Of a stretch of DNA of 32,194 nucleotides, positions 7,542 through 15,400 are shown in pieces. The notes under the pieces were generated by a model, which was given only the letters and a program-made list of their open reading frames with translations, had not been told where the DNA came from and ran no database searches. The DNA comes from Rhodanobacteraceae bacterium (GTDB lineage: Bacteria; Pseudomonadota; Gammaproteobacteria; Xanthomonadales; Rhodanobacteraceae). Made by a program: the position numbers and the translations under genes. Where the stretch lies: contig JAICJG010000020.1 of the NCBI GenBank assembly GCA_025928585.1, forward strand, positions 1 to 32,194, in the 5' to 3' direction. Every line of letters starts with the position of its first letter. The stretch's first letter is position 1.

Positions 7542-8504
7542 TCATTCCGTGCTCCCTGCTCCCTGCTTCTCAATCGCATCGAACACCATCCCCGCGATAT
7601 TGAGGTCGAACCGTGCGTCCAGCTCGCGCACGCAGGTCGGCGAGGTGACGTTGACCTCCGTCAGGTAATCGCCGATCACGTCCAGCCCGGCCAGCACGAT
7701 GCCGCGCCGCGCCAGCTCCGGCCCCACCTCCGCCGCGATCCAGCGATCGCGCTCGGACAACGGCTGGCCCACGCCCCGCCCGCCCGCCGCGAGATTGCCG
7801 CGGAAGTCGGTGCCCTGCGGGATGCGGGCGAGCGCGTAGGGCACGGGTTCGCCATCGATGATCAGGATTCGCTTGTCGCCCGCGGTGATCTCGGGGATGA
7901 ATTTCTGTGCCATCACGAAACGGGCGTCGTCGCCGGCGAGCGTCTCCAGGATCGAATTGAGGTTCGGATCGTCACCGCGCGAGCGGAAGATGCCGCGCCC
8001 GCCCATGCCGTCCAGCGGCTTCAATACCACCTCGCCATGCTCGCGCGCGAAACGGCGAAGTTCCGCCCGGTCGCGTGCGACCAGGGCCGGTGCGCAGCAT
8101 TGCGGAAACCATTGTGCCGCGAGCTTCTCGTTGAAATCGCGCAGCGCCTGCGGACGATTGATTACGCGGGCACCGCTCCGCTCGGCGAGGTCGAGCACCA
8201 GGGTGTCGTACAGGAACTGCAGCTCGAACGGCGGATCCTTGCGTGCCAGCACGATATCCGCGGCGTCCGCGAGCGGCTGCCAACGCGGCTCGCCCAAGGT
8301 GAACCAGCCGCTGGTGCTGTCACGGACTTCCAGCGGCGTCAGCCGTGCCCACGCCTCGCCGTCGCGCACCGCCAGGTCGCCCTGTTGCAGGTAGCGCAGC
8401 GGGTGGCCGCGCCGTTGCGCCTCGAGCAGCAGCGCGAGCGTCGTGTCCTTTTCCGGATGGATGGCGCCGATCGGGTCCATCAGCACCGCAATGGCGGGAT
8501 TCAT
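7542..8504 (-). CDS. gshB: GshB, glutathione synthetase
   Basis: ATP-grasp enzyme that adds glycine to gamma-glutamylcysteine in the last step of glutathione synthesis. 320 residues, the usual length. It begins AVLMDPIGAIHPEKDTTLAL, typical of GshB. The ATP-grasp loop is EVVLKPLDGMGGRGIFR near residues 159-175. Later come QGTDFRGNLAAGG and the metal-binding VNVTSPTCVREL. The last codons (QGAGS) are made from GGGAGCA repeat units that cross the stop region, so this C-terminus is probably not functionally constrained. It is divergent from pilG. Confidence 0.96.
   Translation of the reverse strand: MNPAIAVLMDPIGAIHPEKDTTLALLLEAQRRGHPLRYLQQGDLAVRDGEAWARLTPLEVRDSTSGWFTLGEPRWQPLADAADIVLARKDPPFELQFLYDTLVLDLAERSGARVINRPQALRDFNEKLAAQWFPQCCAPALVARDRAELRRFAREHGEVVLKPLDGMGGRGIFRSRGDDPNLNSILETLAGDDARFVMAQKFIPEITAGDKRILIIDGEPVPYALARIPQGTDFRGNLAAGGRGVGQPLSERDRWIAAEVGPELARRGIVLAGLDVIGDYLTEVNVTSPTCVRELDARFDLNIAGMVFDAIEKQGAGSTE
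7550..7570 (-). repeat. 7-bp repeat (GGGAGCA type) at the gshB 3' end
   Basis: TGCTCCC, TGCTCCC and TGCTTCT on the plus strand lie inside the final gshB codons. The class is the same as the array at 5207-5248. Degenerate relatives are visible at about 7405-7425, near the tonB start. Confidence 0.75.
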
Positions 8505-8727
8505 TGGTTCGTATTGTCGATCAGGGACTCGTGAAAGAGGCCCGTCGGGCCAAGGGCAAGCCGATCGTCGCCGGGCAACGACTGGCCGTGAGTTGCGAGC
8601 AAACAGCTTCGAAGGATGCAGCGCAAAGCGTCACATTCGCACAGTTCCCTCTTCGTGTATCTTGGCACACGTGGCCGCTCTTGCCCGGAAGCATTTCGGC
8701 GCGTGTGTGCAGAGGCAGGTGCGGGAG

Positions 8728-8733
8728 GATAAT
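8728..8733 (+). promoter_or_regulatory. Candidate -10 box for the pilG cluster
   Basis: GATAAT matches five of six bases of the sigma-70 -10 consensus, 97 bp before the pilG start codon. No good -35 hexamer lies 16-18 bp upstream (GTGTGC at 17 bp is poor), so an activator-dependent promoter is plausible. Low confidence. Confidence 0.3.
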
Positions 8734-8747
8734 CCCCGGGCCATCGG

Positions 8748-8763
8748 CGTGACAGCCGTCACA
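8748..8763. promoter_or_regulatory. Crp/Clp/Vfr-like binding site upstream of pilG
   Basis: CGTGA-CAGCCG-TCACA matches nine of ten positions of the Crp-family consensus TGTGA-N6-TCACA. It lies 67 bp before the pilG start codon. If the GATAAT at 8728 is the real -10 box, the site is downstream of the transcription start, which suggests repression. Confidence 0.45.
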
Positions 8764-8830
8764 GACAGCGAGCGGCGTGGCATCCATGTTGCATGGAAAT
8801 TTCACGCCTCCTCGAGGTGGAACCCTGACC

Positions 8831-9235
8831 GTGAATGACAATGCCAACCCCGATGGCCTGACCGGACTCAAGGTCATGGTCATCGACGACTCCAAGACCA
8901 TCCGCCGAACCGCCGAAACCCTGCTGAAGAAGGAGGGCGCCGAGGTATTGACCGCGACCGATGGTTTCGAGGCGCTGGCCAAGATCTCGGACCTCAAGCC
9001 CGACATCATCTTCGTCGACATCATGATGCCGCGGCTCGACGGTTATCAGACCTGCGCGCTGATCAAGAACAACCACCAGTTCCGCTCGACGCCCGTGATC
9101 ATGCTGTCTTCCAAGGATGGCCTGTTCGACAAGGCACGCGGGCGGATCGTGGGTTCCGAGCAGTACCTGACCAAACCTTTCACCCGCAATGAATTGCTGG
9201 ACGCGATCCGGCAGCACGTGGCGGCCGTCAAATAG
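8831..9235 (+). CDS. pilG: PilG, single-domain response regulator of the Pil-Chp pathway
   Basis: CheY-like receiver, 134 residues, nearly identical in layout to P. aeruginosa PilG (135). It promotes pilus extension and twitching after phosphorylation by ChpA. Acidic pair D19-D20, phosphoacceptor D63 in VDIMMPRLDGYQ, and K115 in YLTKPF are all present. The family stretch DSKTIRRTAETLLKK is intact. The start is taken as GTG 8831 because GAGGTGG lies 10 nt upstream and the resulting length fits the family; the frame stays open to 8777 without better support. It is the first gene of the chemosensory cluster. Confidence 0.95.
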   Translation: MNDNANPDGLTGLKVMVIDDSKTIRRTAETLLKKEGAEVLTATDGFEALAKISDLKPDIIFVDIMMPRLDGYQTCALIKNNHQFRSTPVIMLSSKDGLFDKARGRIVGSEQYLTKPFTRNELLDAIRQHVAAVK

Positions 9236-9274
9236 GGCGTGCGCCGCCAGCGGCGTGCGCGCATGGGGAATCCA

Positions 9275-9643
9275 ATGGCACACATTCTGATCATCGATGA
9301 TTCGCCTACCGACGTGAAGATCTTCTCCGGCGCGCTCGAACGGGCCGGCCACAAGGTCACTGCGGCCGAGACCGCCGAGGCGGGGATCGCGGCCGTGCAG
9401 AAGAGCAAACCCGACCTCGTGCTGATGGATGTGATCATGCCCGGCATGAACGGATTCCAGGCCACCCGCAGCCTCACCAAGGACCCGCAGACCAGCGCGA
9501 TCCCCATCGTCATCGTCACCACCAAGAACATGGAGACCGACCGCATGTGGGGCATGCGCCAGGGCGCCAGGGATGTGCTGGTGAAGCCGGTGAGCGAGCG
9601 GGACCTGGTGGACAACGTGAACAAGCATCTCGCCGCACGCTGA
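9275..9643 (+). CDS. pilH: PilH, single-domain response regulator
   Basis: CheY-like receiver of 122 residues (P. aeruginosa PilH has 121), thought to oppose PilG by favouring retraction or acting as a phosphate sink. D8-D9, phosphoacceptor D52 in LMDVIMPGMNGFQATR, and the Lys in LVKPVSE are conserved. The start is ATG 9275, with GGGGAA upstream; the frame is open to 9239 but the family begins MAHILIIDDSP. It is separated from pilG by 39 bp that hold a small GCCGC-CA-GCGGC hairpin. Confidence 0.95.
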   Translation: MAHILIIDDSPTDVKIFSGALERAGHKVTAAETAEAGIAAVQKSKPDLVLMDVIMPGMNGFQATRSLTKDPQTSAIPIVIVTTKNMETDRMWGMRQGARDVLVKPVSERDLVDNVNKHLAAR

Positions 9644-9646
9644 CGA

Positions 9647-10279
9647 ATGGCCAGGAAGCGCTCGCACGAAAGCCCCGATCGCCGCCATGGCGAGGCGAGG
9701 CGCGAGGGCGCCGCGGCAGCGGAGAGCGTTGCAAGGCCCGTGCAGCCGGACGGCGCCTACGCGCTGCTGGCCGACTACGAGCGCCGCAGCCTGGCGCACG
9801 ATCCGGGCGTTCCCGAGCAGATCGAGGCGCCCGGCCTGTGGCGCGCGATCGGCTTCCGGGTGGGCGAGCGCCAATTCGTCAGCGGTATCGACGAGGTCAG
9901 CGAAATCCTGATGTCGCCGCCGCCGGTCACCAGCATTCCGTCCACCCGTCCGTGGCTGTTGGGTGTCGCCAACGTGCGCGGCAACCTGATCGCGCTGGTG
10001 GACCTGAAACAGTTCCTGTTCGAGCAACGTACCCACGTCACCGGTCGTGCGCGCGTGCTGGTGGTGAAGCAGAGTGGCGGCAACGTCGGCTTGCTGGTCG
10101 ATGAATTGCTCGGCCAGCGCAACCTGACCGATGCCGACCGCGCCGGTGCCGAGGGCGAGGCGGATCCCAGGCTCGCGCGCTACGTCACCGAAAACGTGAT
10201 GCTGGGCGCGGCGCGACTTGGCCGCTTCAGCATGGTGGAGTTGACGCATGCCCCGGAGTTCCAGCATGCGGGAGTTTGA
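9647..10279 (+). CDS. pilI: PilI, CheW-like coupling protein
   Basis: Links the PilJ receptor to the ChpA kinase. 210 residues, with the CheW domain at about residues 62-205: IGFRVGERQFVSGIDEVSEIL, then the signature WLLGVANVRGNLIALVDLKQFL and VGLLVDELLGQR. The first 35 residues are a charged, probably disordered extension relative to the Pseudomonas protein (178). ATG 9647 lies 3 nt after the pilH stop, so the two are translationally close. The stop is followed at once by copy B of the two-hairpin element. Confidence 0.94.
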   Translation: MARKRSHESPDRRHGEARREGAAAAESVARPVQPDGAYALLADYERRSLAHDPGVPEQIEAPGLWRAIGFRVGERQFVSGIDEVSEILMSPPPVTSIPSTRPWLLGVANVRGNLIALVDLKQFLFEQRTHVTGRARVLVVKQSGGNVGLLVDELLGQRNLTDADRAGAEGEADPRLARYVTENVMLGAARLGRFSMVELTHAPEFQHAGV

Positions 10280-10283
10280 TTGC

Positions 10284-10396
10284 GCGATCGTCCCTGATCG
10301 CGGTTTCATTGGGTTCTTTCGGGTATTGGAGCGGTTGCAGACGATGAACACCAGAACGGCCGTCCCTGGCCTGACTTTCAACAACCGCCGCTCCGG
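10284..10396 (+). repeat. Dispersed two-hairpin element, copy B (pilI-pilJ gap)
   Basis: It starts 4 nt after the pilI stop, in the sense direction. Hairpin 1 is GCGATC-GTCCCT-GATCGC (10284-10301). Hairpin 2 is GGCC-GTCCCT-GGCC (10358-10371), preceded by ACACCAGAAC and followed by CTGACTTTC, ACAAC and GCCGCTCCGG. It fills most of the 159-bp gap inside the chemosensory cluster. Confidence 0.8.
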
Positions 10397-10438
10397 ATCA
10401 ACCATGCAGGCGTCGAATACGGCAATGAGGTGGCAATC

Positions 10439-12439
10439 ATGAGCGCGAAATCGGGTGCGGCACGCCAAGGCACGTCCCTGCAGACCGGACTGATCATTTT
10501 CCTGCTGCTGGCGATCATCCTGGCCGGCGCGGATTTCTTCTTGCTGAACCGGCACGACAGCCAGGACCGCCAGGCGTCCCAGCTCACCACCCAGATCCAG
10601 GTGAATTCGCAGCAGGTGGCGAACTTCGCCCTGCAGGCGGCCAACGGCAACATCGACGCCTTCAAGGAACTCGCCAGCACGCGCGCGGCGGTGGCCGCCG
10701 CCGTCCAGCACCTCGACCAGGGCGACCCGGCGACCGGGCTGCCCGCTTATGGCGATGCGGTCGGCGTCAGCGCGCCGATGTCCGCGCTGACCAAGTCCTG
10801 GAACCAGTTGAACGCCGACCTCGGCAAGATCGAGGCGAACAAGGATGCGGTGCTCGATTCCGCCTCGCAGGCCGCCACCTTCGACCAGCAGATGCCGGAG
10901 CTGAACTCGAAGATCAACCAGGTCATCAACATCCTGCAGTCGCGCGGATCCTCCGGCCAGATATACACCGCGTCGCAACTGATGGTTTCGGGCGATCGCC
11001 TGATCCGCCGCGTCGGCGACGTGTTGCAGGGCGGCGCGGATTCGGCGAGCGCCGCGAACGGCCTTGCGCTGGATTCGACCAACTACGGCGCAACCGTGAA
11101 GCAACTGGCCGACGGCACCTCGGGCGAAGCGGCCCGGATCCTCGGCGAAGTCCAGAAATCGTGGGCGGGGCTCGAAGCGCCCGTGCAGAAGGTGATCGCG
11201 GCTGCGCCCACCCTCGTCACCGTCAAGAACGCCGCGACCCAGGCCTCGGTCGATTCGCAGGACGTGCTGCTGCGCGCCAACACCGTGGCGAACAGCCTCG
11301 GCCGGCTCCCGCAGACGCGGCCGTTCCCGAACGTGTGGTGGGGCCTGCTGGGCGCGGTCGCCGCGGTGGTACTCGCGGTGATGCTGGTGTTCACCATCGT
11401 CCGCGGCGAGAAGCGCCGCTCGATCGAGAGCCGCAACCTCAACGAACGCAACCAGCAGGCGATCATGCGCTTGCTGGATGAAATGGGCACGCTCGCGGAA
11501 GGCGACCTGACGGTGAAGGCGACCGTGACCGAAGACATCACCGGCGCGATCGCGGACTCGGTGAACTTCGCGGTCGAGGCGCTGCGATCCCTCGTCACCA
11601 CGATCAACGAGACCGCGGTGCGGGTGTCGTCGGCCGCGCAGGAAACCCAGGCCACCGCGAAGCACTTGGCGGACGCCGCCAACCAGCAGGCCGAACAGAT
11701 CACCTCGGCCTCGGCCAAGATCAACGAGATGGCGGTGTCCATCGACCAGGTTTCGCGCAATTCCGCCGACAGCGCGGAAGTGGCGCAGCGCTCGGTGCAG
11801 ATCGCGTCCAACGGCGCGCAGATCGTCCGCCAGACGATCAGCGGCATGGACTCGATCCGCGAGCAGATCCAGGAAACGTCCAAGCGCATCAAGCGTCTCG
11901 GCGAGTCGTCGCAGGAAATCGGCTCGATCGTCGAACTCATCAACGACATCGCCGAACAGACCAACATTCTGGCCTTGAACGCCGCCATTCAGGCGGCCTC
12001 GGCGGGCGAGGCGGGCCGCGGTTTCGCGGTGGTCGCGGACGAAGTGCAGCGACTGGCGGAACGCGCGACCGGCGCCACCAAGCGCATCGAGACGCTGGTG
12101 CAGACCATTCAGTCGGACACTGTCGAAGCGGTCAGCTCGATGGAGCAAACGACAACGCAGGTGGTGAACGGCGCGCGCCTCGCCGAGGACGCCGGCACCG
12201 CACTGGGCGAGATCGAAAAGGTGTCGACCAACCTCGCCGGACTGATCCAGGGCATCTCCAATGCGGCGCGGCAGCAGTCCGCGGCGGCCACCAACATCAG
12301 TTCCACGATGAGCTCGATTCAGCAGATCACCGCGCAGACCTCGGTCGGCGCCAACCAGACCGCGGAATCGATCGGAAACCTCGCGCAATTGGCGCAGGAG
12401 CTGCGCCGCTCGGTCGCCGACTTCAAGCTTCCGGCGTAA
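10439..12439 (+). CDS. pilJ: PilJ, methyl-accepting chemoreceptor for type IV pili
   Basis: Inner-membrane receptor of 666 residues (P. aeruginosa 682). TM1 at about residues 17-37 ([19 protein letters not shown]) and TM2 at about 299-321 enclose a periplasmic region typical of PilJ. A HAMP segment follows, then the cytoplasmic signalling coiled coil with the tip near residues 505-545 ([13 protein letters not shown], then [18 protein letters not shown]). In Pseudomonas it senses pilin and surface contact and controls ChpA. The start is ATG 10439, with GAGGTGG upstream; a GTG at 10430 is also in frame but lacks that spacing. No methyltransferase gene (pilK) follows, unlike in Pseudomonas. Confidence 0.96.
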   Translation: MSAKSGAARQGTSLQTGLIIFLLLAIILAGADFFLLNRHDSQDRQASQLTTQIQVNSQQVANFALQAANGNIDAFKELASTRAAVAAAVQHLDQGDPATGLPAYGDAVGVSAPMSALTKSWNQLNADLGKIEANKDAVLDSASQAATFDQQMPELNSKINQVINILQSRGSSGQIYTASQLMVSGDRLIRRVGDVLQGGADSASAANGLALDSTNYGATVKQLADGTSGEAARILGEVQKSWAGLEAPVQKVIAAAPTLVTVKNAATQASVDSQDVLLRANTVANSLGRLPQTRPFPNVWWGLLGAVAAVVLAVMLVFTIVRGEKRRSIESRNLNERNQQAIMRLLDEMGTLAEGDLTVKATVTEDITGAIADSVNFAVEALRSLVTTINETAVRVSSAAQETQATAKHLADAANQQAEQITSASAKINEMAVSIDQVSRNSADSAEVAQRSVQIASNGAQIVRQTISGMDSIREQIQETSKRIKRLGESSQEIGSIVELINDIAEQTNILALNAAIQAASAGEAGRGFAVVADEVQRLAERATGATKRIETLVQTIQSDTVEAVSSMEQTTTQVVNGARLAEDAGTALGEIEKVSTNLAGLIQGISNAARQQSAAATNISSTMSSIQQITAQTSVGANQTAESIGNLAQLAQELRRSVADFKLPA

Positions 12440-12473
12440 GCGACGGTCCGGCGCAATGGCTGCAGGTGACGAC

Positions 12474-15400
12474 ATGATGTCCACCGTGGCGGGCGAAGCC
12501 GGCGTGGCTGCCGCCACGCCCGCCATGGCGGCACGGGATACCGGCGGTGTCGTGCGGAAACCGACGATGCGACTCGAAGAGCAAAGCGATTTTTCGACCC
12601 TCGCCTGGATCAAGCCGCAGATCGACCAGCTGCTGTCGGAAGCGCGCCAGGCGCTGGAAGCCCACGCGGAGAATCCCGGCGACCGGGGTTCGATGCAGAC
12701 CTGCGTCGAGCTGCTGCACCAGGTGCTCGGCACCTTGCGGATGGTCGAGCTGTACGGCGCAGCCGCGCTCGACGACGAAATGGAAAAGCTGGGCAGGGCG
12801 GTGCTGGACGGCCAGGTCGCGGACCGCGACGAAGCGTTCGGCGCGTTGATGCGCAGCCTCGTGCAACTTCCCGACTACCTCGACCTCATCGAGAGCGGCC
12901 ACAAGGACATCCCGATCGTCCTGCTGCCGCTGCTCAACGAGTTGCGACAGGCGCGCGGCTGCGAGGCGGTCGACGCGCAGGTCCTGTTCCACCCGGACCT
13001 CGAGCGGCCGTTGCCGGCGGACGCCGCGGGTGCGCGCGCGCCGTTCCCGTTCGCGGACCTGCGCCAGCGGACCACGCGGATTCGCGCGCGTTTCCAGACC
13101 CAGTTGCTGGCCTGGACGCAAGGCAAGCAGCCCGATTTCATGCTCATGCGCGAATGCATGGACGAATTGCGCTCGGCCTGTCACGCCGAAGCCGCGCGTC
13201 GCCTGTGGTGGATCGCGGGTGGCGTGCTCGAAGCCCTCCAGCAGGGTCGGCTCGATCATCACCTTGCCAGCCTGCGCAGGCAGTACGGGCACCTCGACCG
13301 CACCATCCATCGCATGCAAGACGACGGCGAGGAAGTCTGCGGCGACGAGGAGGCCCACGAACTCGCCCGCGGCCTGTTGTACTCGGTCACGCAGGCGGCG
13401 CCGGGACCGGGTCGTACCTCCTCGATCGCCGAATGTTTCGCGCTGGACCGGATGGTCCCGTCTGAGTCCGAGCTCGAGCGCGCGAGGGCCGCGATGTCCG
13501 GGCGCAACCGCGCGTTGCTGGATACCGTGGCCAAGGCGGTGCGCGAGGACCTGCTGCGGGTCAAGGAAAGCCTCGACATCTTCCTGCGCCGCGACGACCG
13601 CGATCCGCAGCAGCTCGCGCCGGAAGTCGAGAGCCTGCACCGGGTACGCGAGACGTTGGCCGTGCTCGGGCTCGAAGCGCCCGCGAGCATGGTCGGCGAG
13701 CAGCGGAGGCTGATCGCGCAGATCATCGATGGCAAGCGGGAGGCGCGGCCGGAGACGATCCTGGATGTCGCCAGCGCGTTGCTGTATGTCGATGCATCGC
13801 TCGATGAGCACATCGAGAACCTCGGGGTCGCTTGCGCATCCGACGACACGCTGCCCTTCAGCGAAGGCCGCAAGATCATGCGGGCGCTGATGCACGAGGC
13901 GGGCGCCAACCTCGCGAAGGTCAAGGAGGCGATGACGGCGTTCATCGAATCGTCGTGGTCGCACGATGAGCTTGCCGGCGTGCCGAAGCTGCTCGCCGAA
14001 GTGAGCGGCGCCTTGCGTATCCTGAATCTGGATGATCCCGCCGACGTGGTCGAGGGCATCGACCGCTACATCGGCAACGAGCTGATCGACGACCGCAAGG
14101 TGCCGACGGTCGGCGACATGGACACGCTGGCCGACGCATTGGCCAGCGTGGAGTACTACCTCGAAGTCGGGCGCGATTCGAGCGCGGGCGACAGCCGGAT
14201 CCTGGACGCCGCGCGCCGCAGCCTGGAAGCGCTCGGCTACTGGCCGTTGCCGGAGCGTCGTGCGCGGGCGGCGGCGGACGACACGACCGCCGGCTCGCCC
14301 GGGGCTTCGGCCGAGCCGCCGGCCGCTGCGCCCGCGGAAGCGTTGGGGCGCAGTCTCGCGAGTGCGGTCGACCTCCCGATCGCGGTTCCCGGTGGCGATA
14401 CCGCGGCCGCGCCGGGGGCCGACGCGATTCCCGGCGTCGGTCCCGGCCAGTGGGTCGAGGTCGATGAGGAGGTGCTGGAGCCCGATGCCGGCGACCAGGC
14501 GCCCGTCGACACGGCGTTCCAGGATGCCGCGGGGATCGACGAGGAAATCCGCGAAGTATTCGTCGAGGAAGTCGGCGAGGAAATCGCCAACATCAACGTC
14601 AACCTGCCGGTGTGGAAAGCGAATCCGGATGATCTCGAGACGCTCAAGAACGTCCGGCGTTCCTTCCACACCCTGAAGGGCTCGGGACGGCTGGTCGGCG
14701 CCACGGCGCTGGGCGAATTCAGCTGGAAGCTCGAGAACATGTTGAATCGCGTGCTCGATCGCAGCATCGCTCCCGCTGCCGAGGTGCAGGCCGTGGTCGA
14801 TGCGGCGGTCGCGACGCTGCCGAAGTTGCATGCCGGTCTGCACGGCAAGGCGGTGGTGCTCGATCCGCCGCTCGATGCGATCATGCACACGGCCGACAAG
14901 CTGGCCGCCGGCGAGTCCGCGACGCTCGCCGATGCGATCGGCGGCTACCGCAGGGTGATGCGCAAGGTGCGCCGCTGGATGCCGCTCGCAGATTCCGGAT
15001 CGGTCGATGTGCCCGTGTGGTCCGAACAGGCGATCACTTCTCCCGAGTCCGGACTGCCGGTGGTCGATCCGATCCTGCTCGACGTGCTGCGGACCGAGGT
15101 CGGGCTGCATCTGGGCCACATGCGGGACTACCTCGCGCGCGATGCGAATTACGACGTCGTGGCGGACGATGAACTGGTGCGCTCCGTGCACACGCTGCAC
15201 GGGGCGGTGGCGATGGTCGGCATCGAGTCGCTTGCCGCCATGCTGGGTCCGACCGAGGTGTGGATCCGGCGGGTGCGTGGCGCCGGCGCACCGCTCGACC
15301 GCGAGGGGTGCGATGCCCTGCGGGACGCGGTGGCAGTGACCGAACACGTGATGGCGCAATTCGATGCGCCGATGCCGGACCTCCCCGACACGACGGTATT

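Larger units (their letters stand above)
8505..8830. other. Divergent gshB-pilG intergenic region
   Basis: 326 bp without a convincing gene. It holds a GGCCCG-T-CGGGCC hairpin (8539-8551), a single TCACA half site near 8630, a possible pilG -10 hexamer GATAAT (8728-8733), a Crp-like site (8748-8763), and the pilG ribosome-binding site GAGGTGG (8814-8820). It must carry the promoters for both directions. Confidence 0.6.

Noticed and set aside
8625-8640. Second Crp-like site with TCACA upstream of pilG.
   Set aside because: Only the right half matches. The position of the left half does not resemble TGTGA.
8660-8690. TGGCAC followed by CTTGC as a sigma-54 promoter for pilG.
   Set aside because: The spacing between the GG and GC elements does not fit the required 10 bp in any alignment.
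8759-12733. Very long open frame on the minus strand across the pilG-chpA region (also 12423-15359 minus and others).
   Set aside because: It lies antisense to well-recognised genes, its translation is Arg/Gly/His-rich without any family motif, and such open antisense frames are expected in high-GC DNA.
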